Source of the DNA: Flavobacterium sp.
Lineage (GTDB): Bacteria > Bacteroidota > Bacteroidia > Flavobacteriales > Flavobacteriaceae
Direction of reading: 5' to 3'
Assembly (NCBI RefSeq): GCF_039595935.1
Contig: NZ_JBCNKR010000004.1
Span: 619,001 to 683,000 of the forward strand
Length of the DNA: 64,000 bases
The first letter of the stretch is position 1; each line of letters begins with the position of its first letter. Shown one piece after another: positions 43,888 to 52,366 of the stretch. Made by a program: the position numbers and the translations under genes. The notes below the pieces were generated by a model. The model worked only from the letters and a program-made list of their open reading frames with translations. It did no database searches and was not told the DNA's origin.

Positions 43888-45330
43888 TTATAAGTTTTTT
43901 ATTGGTTCTGCTTTTTTCCCATTGATATAAGTATTTATAAAATTGATATTCTTTACGTTTTTTAATAAATAGACCGAGTCTACTTTTTCTATTTTGACAT
44001 TTTTGAGTGTGATATTTTCTACTGGCGATTCTTTATATCCTTCGGCTAAAACACTGTATTTACCGCCATTTTTTACATTTACATTTTCAAGGCTGATGTT
44101 TCGTACTATTGGCATAAAATTTCCGGTTTGCGAGCCATAAACATTATAGAACATCGTAGCCAGCAGAACGCATTCTTTTACGGTTCCAACTTCCAGATTT
44201 CGAACATAAATATTCTCGATAATCCCGCCTCTTTTGGTATTGGTTTTTATGCGAATGGCGCGATCCAGATTCGGACTGTCCATTAAACAGTTTTCAACAA
44301 AAACATTGTTTACTCCTGCTGAGATTTCGCTGCCAATTACAACACCTCCATGACCGTCGATCATTTTACAGTTTTGCACAATGATATTTTTACTTGGAAT
44401 AGCAACTCTTCTACCGTCGGCATCACGTCCGGCTTTAATAGCAATACAATCGTCTCCCGTATTGAAGGTGCAGTTTTTAATGATGATATTTTGAGAATAT
44501 TCCGGATCGCAGCCGTCGTTGTTGGGTCCGTGGCTATTTACCGTTACTCCGTCAATAATCATATTATTGGTTTTAATTGGATGCAAAATCCAAAATGGAG
44601 AATTTATAACGGTGATATCCTTTACTAAAACCGTATTGCATTCAAAAAATTCAATAAAGTTTGGTCGTAAATATCTTCCTTCACCAAAAATTCTTTGTTC
44701 AACGGGAACATTTTTTTCTGCCATATCAACCAGAACTTCACGATTCGTTGGATCATTTTGAGACGGAATTCCTTTTTTCCAGCCGTAGCCTTTTCCTCCA
44801 GACCAAATCCACCAGTTTGTGCTATCGGCCTGACCGTTTAAAGTTCCTTTTCCGGTTATTGCAACGTTCGTTTTTCCTTTAGCATAAATAAGCGGTGAGT
44901 AATTCATTACTTCTGTTCCTTCCCAGGAAGTATGAACGATTGGATAATCTTTTGGATTTAAGCTGAAAAGAATTTCTGCATGGTCTTCTAAATGCAGGTT
45001 TACATTACTTTCAAGATGAATGGCTCCGGTTAAATATTTTCCATTCGGAACCAATACTTTTCCACCTCCATTTTCGGCACAAATTTTAATTGCTTTTTCG
45101 AACGCTTTTGTGTTTAAAGTATGCCCGTCAGCGACAGCTCCAAAGTCATTAATATTATATGTTTTTTCCTGAAAATGAGTTTGAGGGAGATTTTTTACGG
45201 TTAATTCCATTGTTTTCCACGGATCAGATTCCTGAACAACATTTATTTTTTTTGAGCATGATATAGTCAAAATAACCATTATACTTAAAAAAACAACTGA
45301 TTTGCGGGCTGTAACCATGTTTGTAATCAT
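43888..45330 (-). CDS. GH28 polygalacturonase-like hydrolase, first gene of the pectin operon
   Basis: This 480-residue right-handed beta-helix enzyme carries the GH28 motifs: NNDGCDPEYSQNI, FNTGDDCIAIKAGRD and DGHGGVVIGSEISAGVNNV. The signal sequence SIMVILTISC has a lipobox cysteine, so it is a lipoprotein, unlike the second GH28 of this locus (29211-30560). Start ATG 45330 was kept; an in-frame ATG four codons on (45318) is a possible alternative. It begins 46 bp after the LacI-type operator and 88 bp after the -7 box, and heads the unbroken minus-strand gene series ending at 28316. It likely acts on homogalacturonan at the surface. Confidence 0.92.
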   Translation of the reverse strand: MITNMVTARKSVVFLSIMVILTISCSKKINVVQESDPWKTMELTVKNLPQTHFQEKTYNINDFGAVADGHTLNTKAFEKAIKICAENGGGKVLVPNGKYLTGAIHLESNVNLHLEDHAEILFSLNPKDYPIVHTSWEGTEVMNYSPLIYAKGKTNVAITGKGTLNGQADSTNWWIWSGGKGYGWKKGIPSQNDPTNREVLVDMAEKNVPVEQRIFGEGRYLRPNFIEFFECNTVLVKDITVINSPFWILHPIKTNNMIIDGVTVNSHGPNNDGCDPEYSQNIIIKNCTFNTGDDCIAIKAGRDADGRRVAIPSKNIIVQNCKMIDGHGGVVIGSEISAGVNNVFVENCLMDSPNLDRAIRIKTNTKRGGIIENIYVRNLEVGTVKECVLLATMFYNVYGSQTGNFMPIVRNISLENVNVKNGGKYSVLAEGYKESPVENITLKNVKIEKVDSVYLLKNVKNINFINTYINGKKAEPIKNL

Positions 45331-45375
45331 TTCAGTGAAATTTCGTGTTTGATAATCGAAAAGATCAATAATTCA

Positions 45376-45389
45376 TGTAATCGATTACA
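45376..45389. promoter_or_regulatory. LacI-type operator of the GH28-SusCD operon
   Basis: TGTAATCGATTACA is a perfect 14-bp palindrome. It lies about 30 bp downstream of the -7 box at 45418-45425, so a bound repressor would block transcription as a roadblock. Near-identical sites stand at kduI (55446-55459) and exuT (57225-57238). The LacI-type gene is 233 bp away. Confidence 0.85.
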
Positions 45390-45417
45390 CGAAAGTAAAA
45401 AATATGTTTCAGTCAAC

Positions 45418-45425
45418 CAAATTTA
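45418..45425 (-). promoter_or_regulatory. -7 box of the GH28-SusCD pectin operon
   Basis: On the minus strand this is TAAATTTG, an exact TAnnTTTG match. I see no clear TTG about 19 bp upstream. The transcript would start near 45411, some 80 bp before the GH28 start, with the operator in the leader. Confidence 0.6.
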
Positions 45426-45540
45426 TTTAGAAATAAATTGTATTTTTAATTTTTATTAAGAATTATAATTACATTTAATGCAAAAATTATTATAATTTAT
45501 TATCATTGTAGAATATAAAACGTTGTAGTAATTCATTATG

Positions 45541-45552
45541 GTAATCGATAAC
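45541..45552. promoter_or_regulatory. Imperfect operator half near the LacI promoter
   Basis: GTAATCGATAAC is an imperfect version of the TGTAATCGATTACA palindrome. It lies 30 bp upstream of a -7 box (45582-45589) of the LacI-type gene and could serve autoregulation. Confidence 0.45.
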
Positions 45553-45581
45553 ATTAAATATCAGATTATATAAAAAAAACG

Positions 45582-45589
45582 TATTTTTG
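45582..45589 (+). promoter_or_regulatory. -7 box of the LacI-type regulator gene
   Basis: TATTTTTG matches TAnnTTTG exactly and lies 33 bp before ATG 45622. No good TTG was found at the usual distance upstream. Confidence 0.5.
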
Positions 45590-45621
45590 TCATAGAATTT
45601 AACTAGTAAAAACCCTTTTTA

Positions 45622-46650
45622 ATGAGCGAAAAAGTAACCATTTATGATATTGCCGAAAAATTAAATATCACTGCAGCTACTGTTTCCAGAGCGTTGAATA
45701 ACAACCCGAAGATTAAAGAAAGTACTCGTGAGTTGGTTATTAAAACTGCTGCCTCAATGAACTATAAGCAAAACAAACTTGCTTTAGCATTAAAAAGCGG
45801 TAGAAGTAATAATATTGGCGTAATTGTGCCGCGTATCGACAGCAACTTTTTTGCCTCTGTTATCCGGGGAATTGAAGAAGAACTGCATCCCCATGGTTAT
45901 CAGGTAATTATTTGCCAGACTCACGAGAGTAAAAAAAGAGAAAACGAAAATTTATATACTTTAATTGATGCTCAGGTTGACGGAATTTTAATGTCTGTAA
46001 CTGATGTAACCGACGAAAATGACGGTGCGTTTCAATATGTGCTTCAAAAAAATGTTCCGTTGATCTTTTTTGACAGAAGTAAACATATTGAAGGTGTAAG
46101 CTCTGTAACCATAAATGATTTTAGAGGCGGTTATTTAACAACCAAACATTTAATTAATGAAGGATGTAGAAAAATCGCTCACTTCTCCGGAGATCAATCT
46201 CTTGAAATTTTCAAAAACCGATTTTTAGGCTATAAACAAGCTTTATTAGATCACGGAATTGATTTTAATGAAGAATATGTAATTTACACTAAAAGTGCGG
46301 TCGAAGCCGGAAAAGAAGCTGTAGATAAACTATTGCAGTTAGAAACGCCGCCAGATGCTATATTCTCTGCGAGTGATTTTGCCGCTTTAGGCGCTATTCA
46401 GGAGTTAAAAGAGCGAAATATCAGTATTCCGAATGAGTTTTGTGTGGCTGGATTTAGTAACGAACCTTTTACTAAATTCATGGAATTGTCTATTACTTCT
46501 GTAGATCAGTCGCCTCTTGAAATGGGGAAAATGTCGGCGCGTGTTTTCTTAGAACAAGTTGATAAAACAGACACCATTAAGATTGAGAAAAAGGTTGTTC
46601 TCGCACCTGAATTACACATCCGTAAATCTTCGTCAAGAACCAATTTCTAG
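45622..46650 (+). CDS. LacI-family regulator, probable repressor of pectin and galacturonate genes
   Basis: This 342-residue protein has an N-terminal LacI helix-turn-helix (VTIYDIAEKLNITAATVSRA, then LNNNPKIKESTRELV) with hinge region MNYKQNKLALALKSGRSNNI, and a periplasmic-binding-like ligand domain (about 62-340; GVIVPRIDSNFF, PLIFFDRS, PDAIFSASDFAALGAIQEL, SVDQSPLEMGKMSARVF). It lies between the pectin operon, which diverges from it, and uxaA. The 14-bp palindrome TGTAATCGATTRCA at three promoters has the size and symmetry of a LacI site. The inducer is presumably galacturonate or a later intermediate such as KDG; this is not visible in sequence. Confidence 0.9.
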   Translation: MSEKVTIYDIAEKLNITAATVSRALNNNPKIKESTRELVIKTAASMNYKQNKLALALKSGRSNNIGVIVPRIDSNFFASVIRGIEEELHPHGYQVIICQTHESKKRENENLYTLIDAQVDGILMSVTDVTDENDGAFQYVLQKNVPLIFFDRSKHIEGVSSVTINDFRGGYLTTKHLINEGCRKIAHFSGDQSLEIFKNRFLGYKQALLDHGIDFNEEYVIYTKSAVEAGKEAVDKLLQLETPPDAIFSASDFAALGAIQELKERNISIPNEFCVAGFSNEPFTKFMELSITSVDQSPLEMGKMSARVFLEQVDKTDTIKIEKKVVLAPELHIRKSSSRTNF

Positions 46651-46761
46651 ATAAAAAAATAAACCATATAAGTGATATAAGCTCATTTAAGGATAAGCTT
46701 TTTATGCAAACTTCGGAGAAGCGAAATATTTAAAGCTAAATATAAATAATTACAACAAAAG

Positions 46762-46822
46762 CTCTGGAAGAGCGACATATTTTTTCTGCAAACCAAATAG
46801 ATGTCGCTCCTCCAGAGTTTTT
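46762..46822 (+). terminator. Long hairpin downstream of the LacI-type gene
   Basis: CTCTGGAAGAGCGACAT (46762-46778) pairs with ATGTCGCTCCTCCAGAG (46801-46817) with one mismatch, followed by TTTTTG. The stem is 17 bp with a 22-nt loop. It is about 110 bp past the LacI stop and would serve as a terminator or is a palindromic repeat element. Confidence 0.6.
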
Positions 46823-46884
46823 GTTTGTCTGTCTTATTGCAATTCTATAAATATTTTGCTCCGCTGGAGCTTTCTCTAAAAAAA

Positions 46885-46908
46885 AGACGCACAGCTGTGC
46901 GTCTCTAC
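46885..46908 (-). terminator. Perfect palindrome after uxaA, GTAGAGACG family
   Basis: AGACGCACAGCTGTGCGTCT (46885-46904) is a perfect 20-bp palindrome; an A-run on its left makes a T-run on the minus strand, so it can terminate uxaA (stop at 46956). Read on the minus strand it begins GTAGAGACG, which matches the start of another palindrome at 63841-63864. It thus belongs to a dispersed palindrome family. Confidence 0.65.
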
Positions 46909-46955
46909 ATATAAACCTTTGTCACTTTGTATCTCTGTACCTTTGTACCTAAAAA

Positions 46956-48578
46956 TTAAAGTGATACTCCTCTTTTCCAAGGAATAAAGTCATTTTGATT
47001 TAAAAGTGCCGCTTTTGTTGTAACGTTACCGCTGGCAACTTCTATGATAAATTCCAGCATTTCATCTGCCATTTCTTCAATTGATTTTTCTCCCGTGATG
47101 ATTCCACCAGTATCAATATCGATGATGTCAGACATTTTGTTTGCTAACTGCGTGTTAGAAGAAATCTTAACAACCGGCGCAATTGGGTTTCCTGTAGGAG
47201 TTCCTAAACCTGTGGTGAACAATACCATATTGGCACCAGAACCCACCATTGCCGTTGTACATTCAACGTCGTTTCCTGGCGTACAAAGCAAAGTTAAACC
47301 TGGTTTTGTGATATATTCTCCGTAATCAAAAACGCCTGTAATTGGCGAAGTTCCACCTTTTTTAGCTGCTCCGGCTGATTTCATTGCATCGGTAATTAAA
47401 CCATCTTTAATGTTCCCCGGAGACGGGTTCATATCAAATCCCGAACCCGCATCAACAACCGTTTTTTCATACCATTGCATTAAATCCAAGAAACGTTTTC
47501 CGCTTTCGTCTTCAACACATCTGTTTACTAATTCCTGCTCTACACCACATAATTCCGGAAATTCAGAAAGGATTGTAGTTCCGCCTAAAGCTGCTAATAA
47601 ATCTGAAGTTACACCTAAAGTAGGATTTGCAGAAATTCCAGAGAATCCGTCAGATCCACCACATTCTAAACCAATTCTAAGTTTAGATAATGGAGCTGGT
47701 TCTCTTTTTATTTCGTTTGCTTTTTTAATGGCTTCAAAAGTATCTTTCACCACACTGCTCAACATTGTTTCAATTGTTCCGATAGACTGCTGGTCGTAAA
47801 TTAAAACCGGTTTTTTACTATTTGGATTAATTGCATTTAAAGCATCTTTGAAAATCGAAATTTGAAGATTCTGACATCCTAAACTCAATACAGTTGCTCC
47901 GGCAACGTTTGGATTGTTTACATAACCAGCCAAAAGTTTAGCCAGACTATGAGAATCCTGACGAATTCCGCCGCAGCCGCCTTGGTGCGTAATGAATTTT
48001 ACCTGAATATTGTTGAATAAATTCGCATCGTTTGAAGCTTCCTGATTTCCTGCTCCACCCGTTTCTGATTTTACTAAAGAACGTAATAATAACTGATAAT
48101 CATTTTCTTTAGGTTTCATCAATTCTTTCTCAAAAATATCTTTTAAGATTTCGATATTTCTGTTTTCACAAAATACCAACGGGAAGAATAACCAAACATT
48201 TTCAGTTCCAACCTGTCCATCTTCTCTGTGATATCCCTGCCAGGTTCTGTCTTTCCATTTGTCAATATTTGGAGCATTCCAGCCAATCGTTTCTGTTTTA
48301 CCAGTAACTTTATCACTTTCGTGTTTTACATTTGCTGTAGAAAGCAATCCTCCTCTTTCGATTCTGGCACTTGCTTTACCAACTAAAACACCGTACATAA
48401 TGATTCTGTCTCCTACATTAAAAGGAACCATTGCAATCTTATGTTTCATTTTTACATCAGACTCAACGGTAACTGATTCTCCTTCGAAATCAATTACTTC
48501 GCCTGCTGTAAGATCCACCAAAGCAACCGCAACATTATCGGTTGGGTGAACTTTTATTAATTTTTTCTGCGTTGCCAT
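46956..48578 (-). CDS. uxaA: Altronate dehydratase
   Basis: This 540-residue enzyme converts D-altronate to 2-keto-3-deoxygluconate (KDG), with iron. It has an N-terminal SAF domain (about 1-95, TDNVAVALVDLTAGEVI) and a C-terminal dehydratase domain with VLSLGCQNLQ, RIGLECGGSDGFSGISANPT and NVECTTAM-like CTPGNDVECTTAMVGSGANM. All expected parts of UxaA are on one chain. It is the last gene of the galacturonate series on the minus strand; uxaB is 234 bp upstream, with a perfect 32-bp inverted repeat between. Confidence 0.95.
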   Translation of the reverse strand: MATQKKLIKVHPTDNVAVALVDLTAGEVIDFEGESVTVESDVKMKHKIAMVPFNVGDRIIMYGVLVGKASARIERGGLLSTANVKHESDKVTGKTETIGWNAPNIDKWKDRTWQGYHREDGQVGTENVWLFFPLVFCENRNIEILKDIFEKELMKPKENDYQLLLRSLVKSETGGAGNQEASNDANLFNNIQVKFITHQGGCGGIRQDSHSLAKLLAGYVNNPNVAGATVLSLGCQNLQISIFKDALNAINPNSKKPVLIYDQQSIGTIETMLSSVVKDTFEAIKKANEIKREPAPLSKLRIGLECGGSDGFSGISANPTLGVTSDLLAALGGTTILSEFPELCGVEQELVNRCVEDESGKRFLDLMQWYEKTVVDAGSGFDMNPSPGNIKDGLITDAMKSAGAAKKGGTSPITGVFDYGEYITKPGLTLLCTPGNDVECTTAMVGSGANMVLFTTGLGTPTGNPIAPVVKISSNTQLANKMSDIIDIDTGGIITGEKSIEEMADEMLEFIIEVASGNVTTKAALLNQNDFIPWKRGVSL

Positions 48579-48695
48579 AATTAACCCTTGTTCTTTGTTC
48601 TTTTTGCTCTTTTTGTTTTCTTTTTATTTTTAAACCTTTGATTAAAATTATTTCTTCTAAATTTTATCCTCCAGCTTAGATTTAAATCTGTGTAA

Positions 48696-48778
48696 ATCTG
48701 CTTTAATCTGTATAAATCTGCGTGAAATATTTTTTGCATATCGATTTTTCACGCAGATTTATACAGATTAAAGCAGAT
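48696..48778. repeat. Perfect 32-bp inverted repeat between uxaB and uxaA
   Basis: The left arm 48696-48727 (begins ATCTGCTTTAATCTG, ends GCGTGAAA) and the right arm 48747-48778 are exact inverse complements around a 19-nt AT-rich loop. The arms are built of AATCTG and CGCAGATT words, as in repeats at 15364, 36953 and 60564. It could form a large mRNA hairpin between two catabolic genes. Confidence 0.85.
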
Positions 48779-48812
48779 CAAATTAGATTTTCTTTATTGT
48801 GAATAAAATATT

Positions 48813-50261
48813 TTATTTTATTCTTTCCTGAAACTTCGCAAAACCTGCTTCAATTCCATTTGAATCAATTTCTTCTAAAGCAATTGTAATGGCATTTGTT
48901 AACGAAGGTATTTCAGTTAAATCTTCTTCCCAGAAATTTTTATTCTGCAAAGTCAGTCTTGCTATTTTCTCATAATCATCTGAAGTCCATAGGCTATTGA
49001 AAAACGAAACAATATCTTCGCTGTCATTAACCGGTAAACTTTGTCCGTTCCAAGTTCCTTTATAAAAACGAATTAAAGCTGCAAATGCAAAGGTTAAATG
49101 AACCGGAAGTTTTTTGTGAATTTTTACATATCCTGTTAAACTTGGTAAAACACGAACTTTAAATTTCGAAATTGAATTTAAAGCAATTGATGATAATAAG
49201 TGCTTGATAAATGGATTTCTGAAACGGTCTAAAATTTCTTCAGAGAAACTTGCCAGTTCGTCTTTATCCATATTTAAAGTTTCGTTGATTTCTTCAAAAA
49301 CAGCTTTATTAATGAATTCTCCCGTAAACGGATTATCAACCGTTTCTTTTACAGTCTCGTTTCCGTAAAGTAATGAAAACGGCACCATTGCGGTGTGCGC
49401 TCCATTTAAAATTCTAACCTTGCGCGTTCTGTAAGGCTGCATATCTTCGACGATTTTTACATCAAGATCGGTTTTTTCAAACGGAAGTTTTGCTTTCAAT
49501 TCGTCGTCGCCTTCAATAACCCATAAAAAGAAAGTTTCGGCACTAACGATTAAATCGTCTTTATAATCTAACTGGCTGTTATATTCTTCAATTTGATCTT
49601 TTGGATATCCCGGAACAATTCTATCAACTAAAGTATTGTGGAAAGAACAGCTGTTTAAAATCCAGGAAACAAATTCCTGACCTAGTTTCCAGTCTGTGCA
49701 ATATTTTAAAATAACTTCTTTTAAAGTATCTGAATTGTAATTAATTAACTCGCAAGGAATGATGGTTAATCCTTTATCTTCAGCGCCATTAAAATGTTTA
49801 AATCTTTCATGCAAAAGTACGGTTAATTTTGCAGGGAAAGATACAGGAGGCTGCATTGTAGGAAGATCTGAAGCAATATATTCGATTCCTGCTTCAGTTG
49901 TATTTGATATAATAAAAGCTAATTCTTCTTCTTTTGCCAAAGACAAATATTCCTGAAAAGAAGCATATGGATCAACTGCTTTTACAATATTGGTAATCAA
50001 TTCTTTTTCCTGAATTTCCTGACCTTTTTTCACACCTTTCATAAACAAAGTGTACAATCCGTCCTGCGCATTGATCATATTCACCAAACCTTTATCAATA
50101 GGCTGAACTACAGCTATTCCCGCATTAAAATCTGCTTTTTGGTTTAATTTCTGAATAGCATATTCTACAAAGGCTCTTAAAAAGTTACCTTCTCCAAATT
50201 GAACTATTTTTATAGGCAGTTTGTTTGAAAACTCTGAATTTGATCTGTTTATTTTTTCCAT
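48813..50261 (-). CDS. uxaB: Tagaturonate reductase
   Basis: This 482-residue enzyme reduces D-tagaturonate to D-altronate with NADH. The N-terminal nucleotide-binding part has KIVQFGEGNFLRAFVEYAI (residues 17-35), and the mannitol-dehydrogenase-like C-terminal domain shows MQPYRTRKVRILNGAHTAMV and NPFIKHLLSSIALNSISKFK. Fructuronate reductase is the main alternative; uxaA and a single uronate isomerase next door fit tagaturonate. It lies 210 bp downstream of eda and 234 bp upstream of uxaA. Confidence 0.93.
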   Translation of the reverse strand: MEKINRSNSEFSNKLPIKIVQFGEGNFLRAFVEYAIQKLNQKADFNAGIAVVQPIDKGLVNMINAQDGLYTLFMKGVKKGQEIQEKELITNIVKAVDPYASFQEYLSLAKEEELAFIISNTTEAGIEYIASDLPTMQPPVSFPAKLTVLLHERFKHFNGAEDKGLTIIPCELINYNSDTLKEVILKYCTDWKLGQEFVSWILNSCSFHNTLVDRIVPGYPKDQIEEYNSQLDYKDDLIVSAETFFLWVIEGDDELKAKLPFEKTDLDVKIVEDMQPYRTRKVRILNGAHTAMVPFSLLYGNETVKETVDNPFTGEFINKAVFEEINETLNMDKDELASFSEEILDRFRNPFIKHLLSSIALNSISKFKVRVLPSLTGYVKIHKKLPVHLTFAFAALIRFYKGTWNGQSLPVNDSEDIVSFFNSLWTSDDYEKIARLTLQNKNFWEEDLTEIPSLTNAITIALEEIDSNGIEAGFAKFQERIK

Positions 50262-50471
50262 TTTAATTTTAACTTTAAAGTGTTATAAATAACCACTTAA
50301 TACCTTATTGATCAACTTTATAACATTGTAAAAGAAACATTACACCCGCATTAAAACAAATCTTGCTGTGAGGAGTCACAAGATTTATTTTTCAAGCGTA
50401 ATGCTCAATTACAATCTCTAAAATCTAAAAAAAACGCAATCTAAATAAGGATTGGCATGATTACTCCTTAT

Positions 50472-51140
50472 TTATTTTCTTATATTTTTTATGATGTCAA
50501 GAACCTGACGAACTTTAGCTGTTAAACCGTCAAAATCTTTCTTTTCTAATATATCTTTTGAAATTAACTGCGAACCTAAACCTACACATGTCGCTCCTGC
50601 GTTTAACCATGAACTCAAACTTTCTTCAGTTGGATAAACACCGCCTGTAGGCATAATATTTGTCCACGGGCAAGGTCCTTTTATAGCTTTTATAAATTCC
50701 GGACCGTAAGTATCAGCCGGAAATAATTTTACGATTTCACAGCCTAATTCTTCCGCTCTTGCAATTTCTGTAAGCGTTCCGCAGCCCGGTGACCAAAGTA
50801 CTTTTCGACGATTGCAGGCAATGGCAATATCTTCTCTAAATACCGGAGTTACAATAAAATTAGCTCCTAAACTCATGTATAATGATGCCGAAGCCGCATC
50901 TGTAACTGAACCCACTCCTAAAATCATTCCCGGAAGTTCTGCTAAAGCATATTTATTTAAAGCTCCAAAAACTTCATGTGCAAAGTCGCCTCTGCTTGTA
51001 AATTCCATTAATCTGGAACCTCCGTCGTAACAAGCTTTTAAAACTTTTTTACTTAATTCAATATCCGAATGAAAAAACAACGGCACCATTCCGTTATCTT
51101 TCATGGTTTGTGCAACTTCTATTCTTGAAAATTTTGCCAT
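50472..51140 (-). CDS. eda: 2-dehydro-3-deoxy-phosphogluconate (KDPG) aldolase
   Basis: This 222-residue class I aldolase splits KDPG into pyruvate and glyceraldehyde 3-phosphate. The barrel shows MEFTSRGDFAHEVF, ILGVGSVTDAASASLYMSLG, the region around the Schiff-base lysine GCEIVKLFPADTYGPEFIKA, and MPTGGVYPTEESLSSWL. It starts 10 bp after kdgK ends, so both steps of KDG use are coupled. It may also act on 4-hydroxy-2-oxoglutarate, as common in the family. Confidence 0.93.
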   Translation of the reverse strand: MAKFSRIEVAQTMKDNGMVPLFFHSDIELSKKVLKACYDGGSRLMEFTSRGDFAHEVFGALNKYALAELPGMILGVGSVTDAASASLYMSLGANFIVTPVFREDIAIACNRRKVLWSPGCGTLTEIARAEELGCEIVKLFPADTYGPEFIKAIKGPCPWTNIMPTGGVYPTEESLSSWLNAGATCVGLGSQLISKDILEKKDFDGLTAKVRQVLDIIKNIRK

Positions 51141-51150
51141 GTTTATTTTA

Positions 51151-52173
51151 TTATCTTGATACTAATGCAGAACCATCACCATCAATCATATTTTCAACTT
51201 CTTTTAATGTAACCAAATTGTAATCGCCTGCAATGGTATGTTTTAAGCAACAAGCCGCCACGGCAAAATCTAATGCTCTCTGGTTATTATTTTGATATTC
51301 TAACAATCCGTAAATTAATCCTCCCATAAAAGCGTCGCCGCTTCCTACTCTGTCTACAACCGGAGTTACTTCTTTTACTGCTGCACTGTAAATGGCTTTT
51401 CCATCAAACAGAATTCCTCCAATTCTTTGATGTGAAGCACTAACAGAATAGCGAAGTGTTGTTGCAGCAATTTTTAAATTAGGAAGCAATTGAAACAACT
51501 TTTCGTATAAAACCGGAAGCGTTTTTTCATCCTGATAATTCGGATTCACTTTCGGAATTCCTAACATAAAATAAGCGGTATCGATATCTCCTAAAATTAC
51601 ATTGCTATATTGCAGCATTTCCGGCATAACTTCGCTTGGCGTTTTACCATACTGCCATAATTTTGATCTGTAATTTAAGTCGCATGAAATTTTAATTCCT
51701 TTTTTATGAGCTGCTTTAATAGCTTCTAAACAAGCCTCAGCAGCAGTTTGAGAAATCGCTGGTGTAATTCCGCTCCAGTGAAACCATTCGGCTCCTTCGA
51801 GAACTTTATCCCAGTCAATCTGCCCTTTTTCAATAGTTGCCATCGCACTATGTGCACGATCATATACTACATTACTGCCACGTGTTCCGGCTCCTGTTTC
51901 AAGAAAATAAATTCCTAAACGTTCTCCACCGTATACTATATTTTTAGTCTCGACATTCATTTTTCGCATTTCTTTCAATGCCGATAAACCAATCTCGTTT
52001 TGAGGTAATCTTGTTACAAATTCAGCATTTACGCCATAATTGGCCAAAGAAACACATACGTTAAATTCTCCGCCTCCGTATGTAGCACCAAATGCCGTAG
52101 ACTGCGAAAAACGCAAATGTCTTTCTGTTGATAAACGCAGCATGATTTCTCCAAATGCAACTACTCTACTCAT
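51151..52173 (-). CDS. kdgK: 2-keto-3-deoxygluconate (KDG) kinase
   Basis: This 340-residue PfkB-family kinase phosphorylates KDG to KDPG. The N-terminal EIMLRLSTERHLRFSQS and YGGGEFNVCVSLANYG are typical for KdgK, as is the C-terminal catalytic VVDRVGSGDAFMGGLIYGLL. It is the point where free galacturonate (through UxaCBA) and unsaturated galacturonate (through KduI/KduD) meet. It leads a kdgK-eda pair, 194 bp downstream of uxaC; the gap holds the second MITE-like element. Confidence 0.93.
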   Translation of the reverse strand: MSRVVAFGEIMLRLSTERHLRFSQSTAFGATYGGGEFNVCVSLANYGVNAEFVTRLPQNEIGLSALKEMRKMNVETKNIVYGGERLGIYFLETGAGTRGSNVVYDRAHSAMATIEKGQIDWDKVLEGAEWFHWSGITPAISQTAAEACLEAIKAAHKKGIKISCDLNYRSKLWQYGKTPSEVMPEMLQYSNVILGDIDTAYFMLGIPKVNPNYQDEKTLPVLYEKLFQLLPNLKIAATTLRYSVSASHQRIGGILFDGKAIYSAAVKEVTPVVDRVGSGDAFMGGLIYGLLEYQNNNQRALDFAVAACCLKHTIAGDYNLVTLKEVENMIDGDGSALVSR

Positions 52174-52213
52174 ATTTTTTTATTGTTTTTACCAGTATTT
52201 TTTTTTCCAACAT

Positions 52214-52354
52214 TAAGATATTAAGAGAATTAAGCTTTACTTTTTAAATTCTATACTTTAAAAAATTAAGTTTATTAAGCTTTTCTGCTTTATTATCTTT
52301 TCATCTTAAAATAAATTTTAAGCTCAAAACTTAATTTCCTTAATATCTTAATGG
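52214..52354. repeat. MITE-like element with terminal inverted repeats (copy B)
   Basis: The left end is CATTAAGATATTAAGAGAAT then TAAGCTT; the right end on the other strand is CATTAAGATATTAAGGAAAT then TAAGTTT. These ends match those of the element at 14440-14597 between lutA and lutB. About 140 bp, AT-rich, no ORF. It sits between uxaC and kdgK. Confidence 0.65.
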
Positions 52355-52366
52355 TTCAAAAAAAAA

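Noticed and set aside
47410..47799. Open frame of about 129 codons on the plus strand inside uxaA
   Set aside because: Antisense shadow of altronate dehydratase; Ser/Pro-rich translation and no promoter or homology signs.
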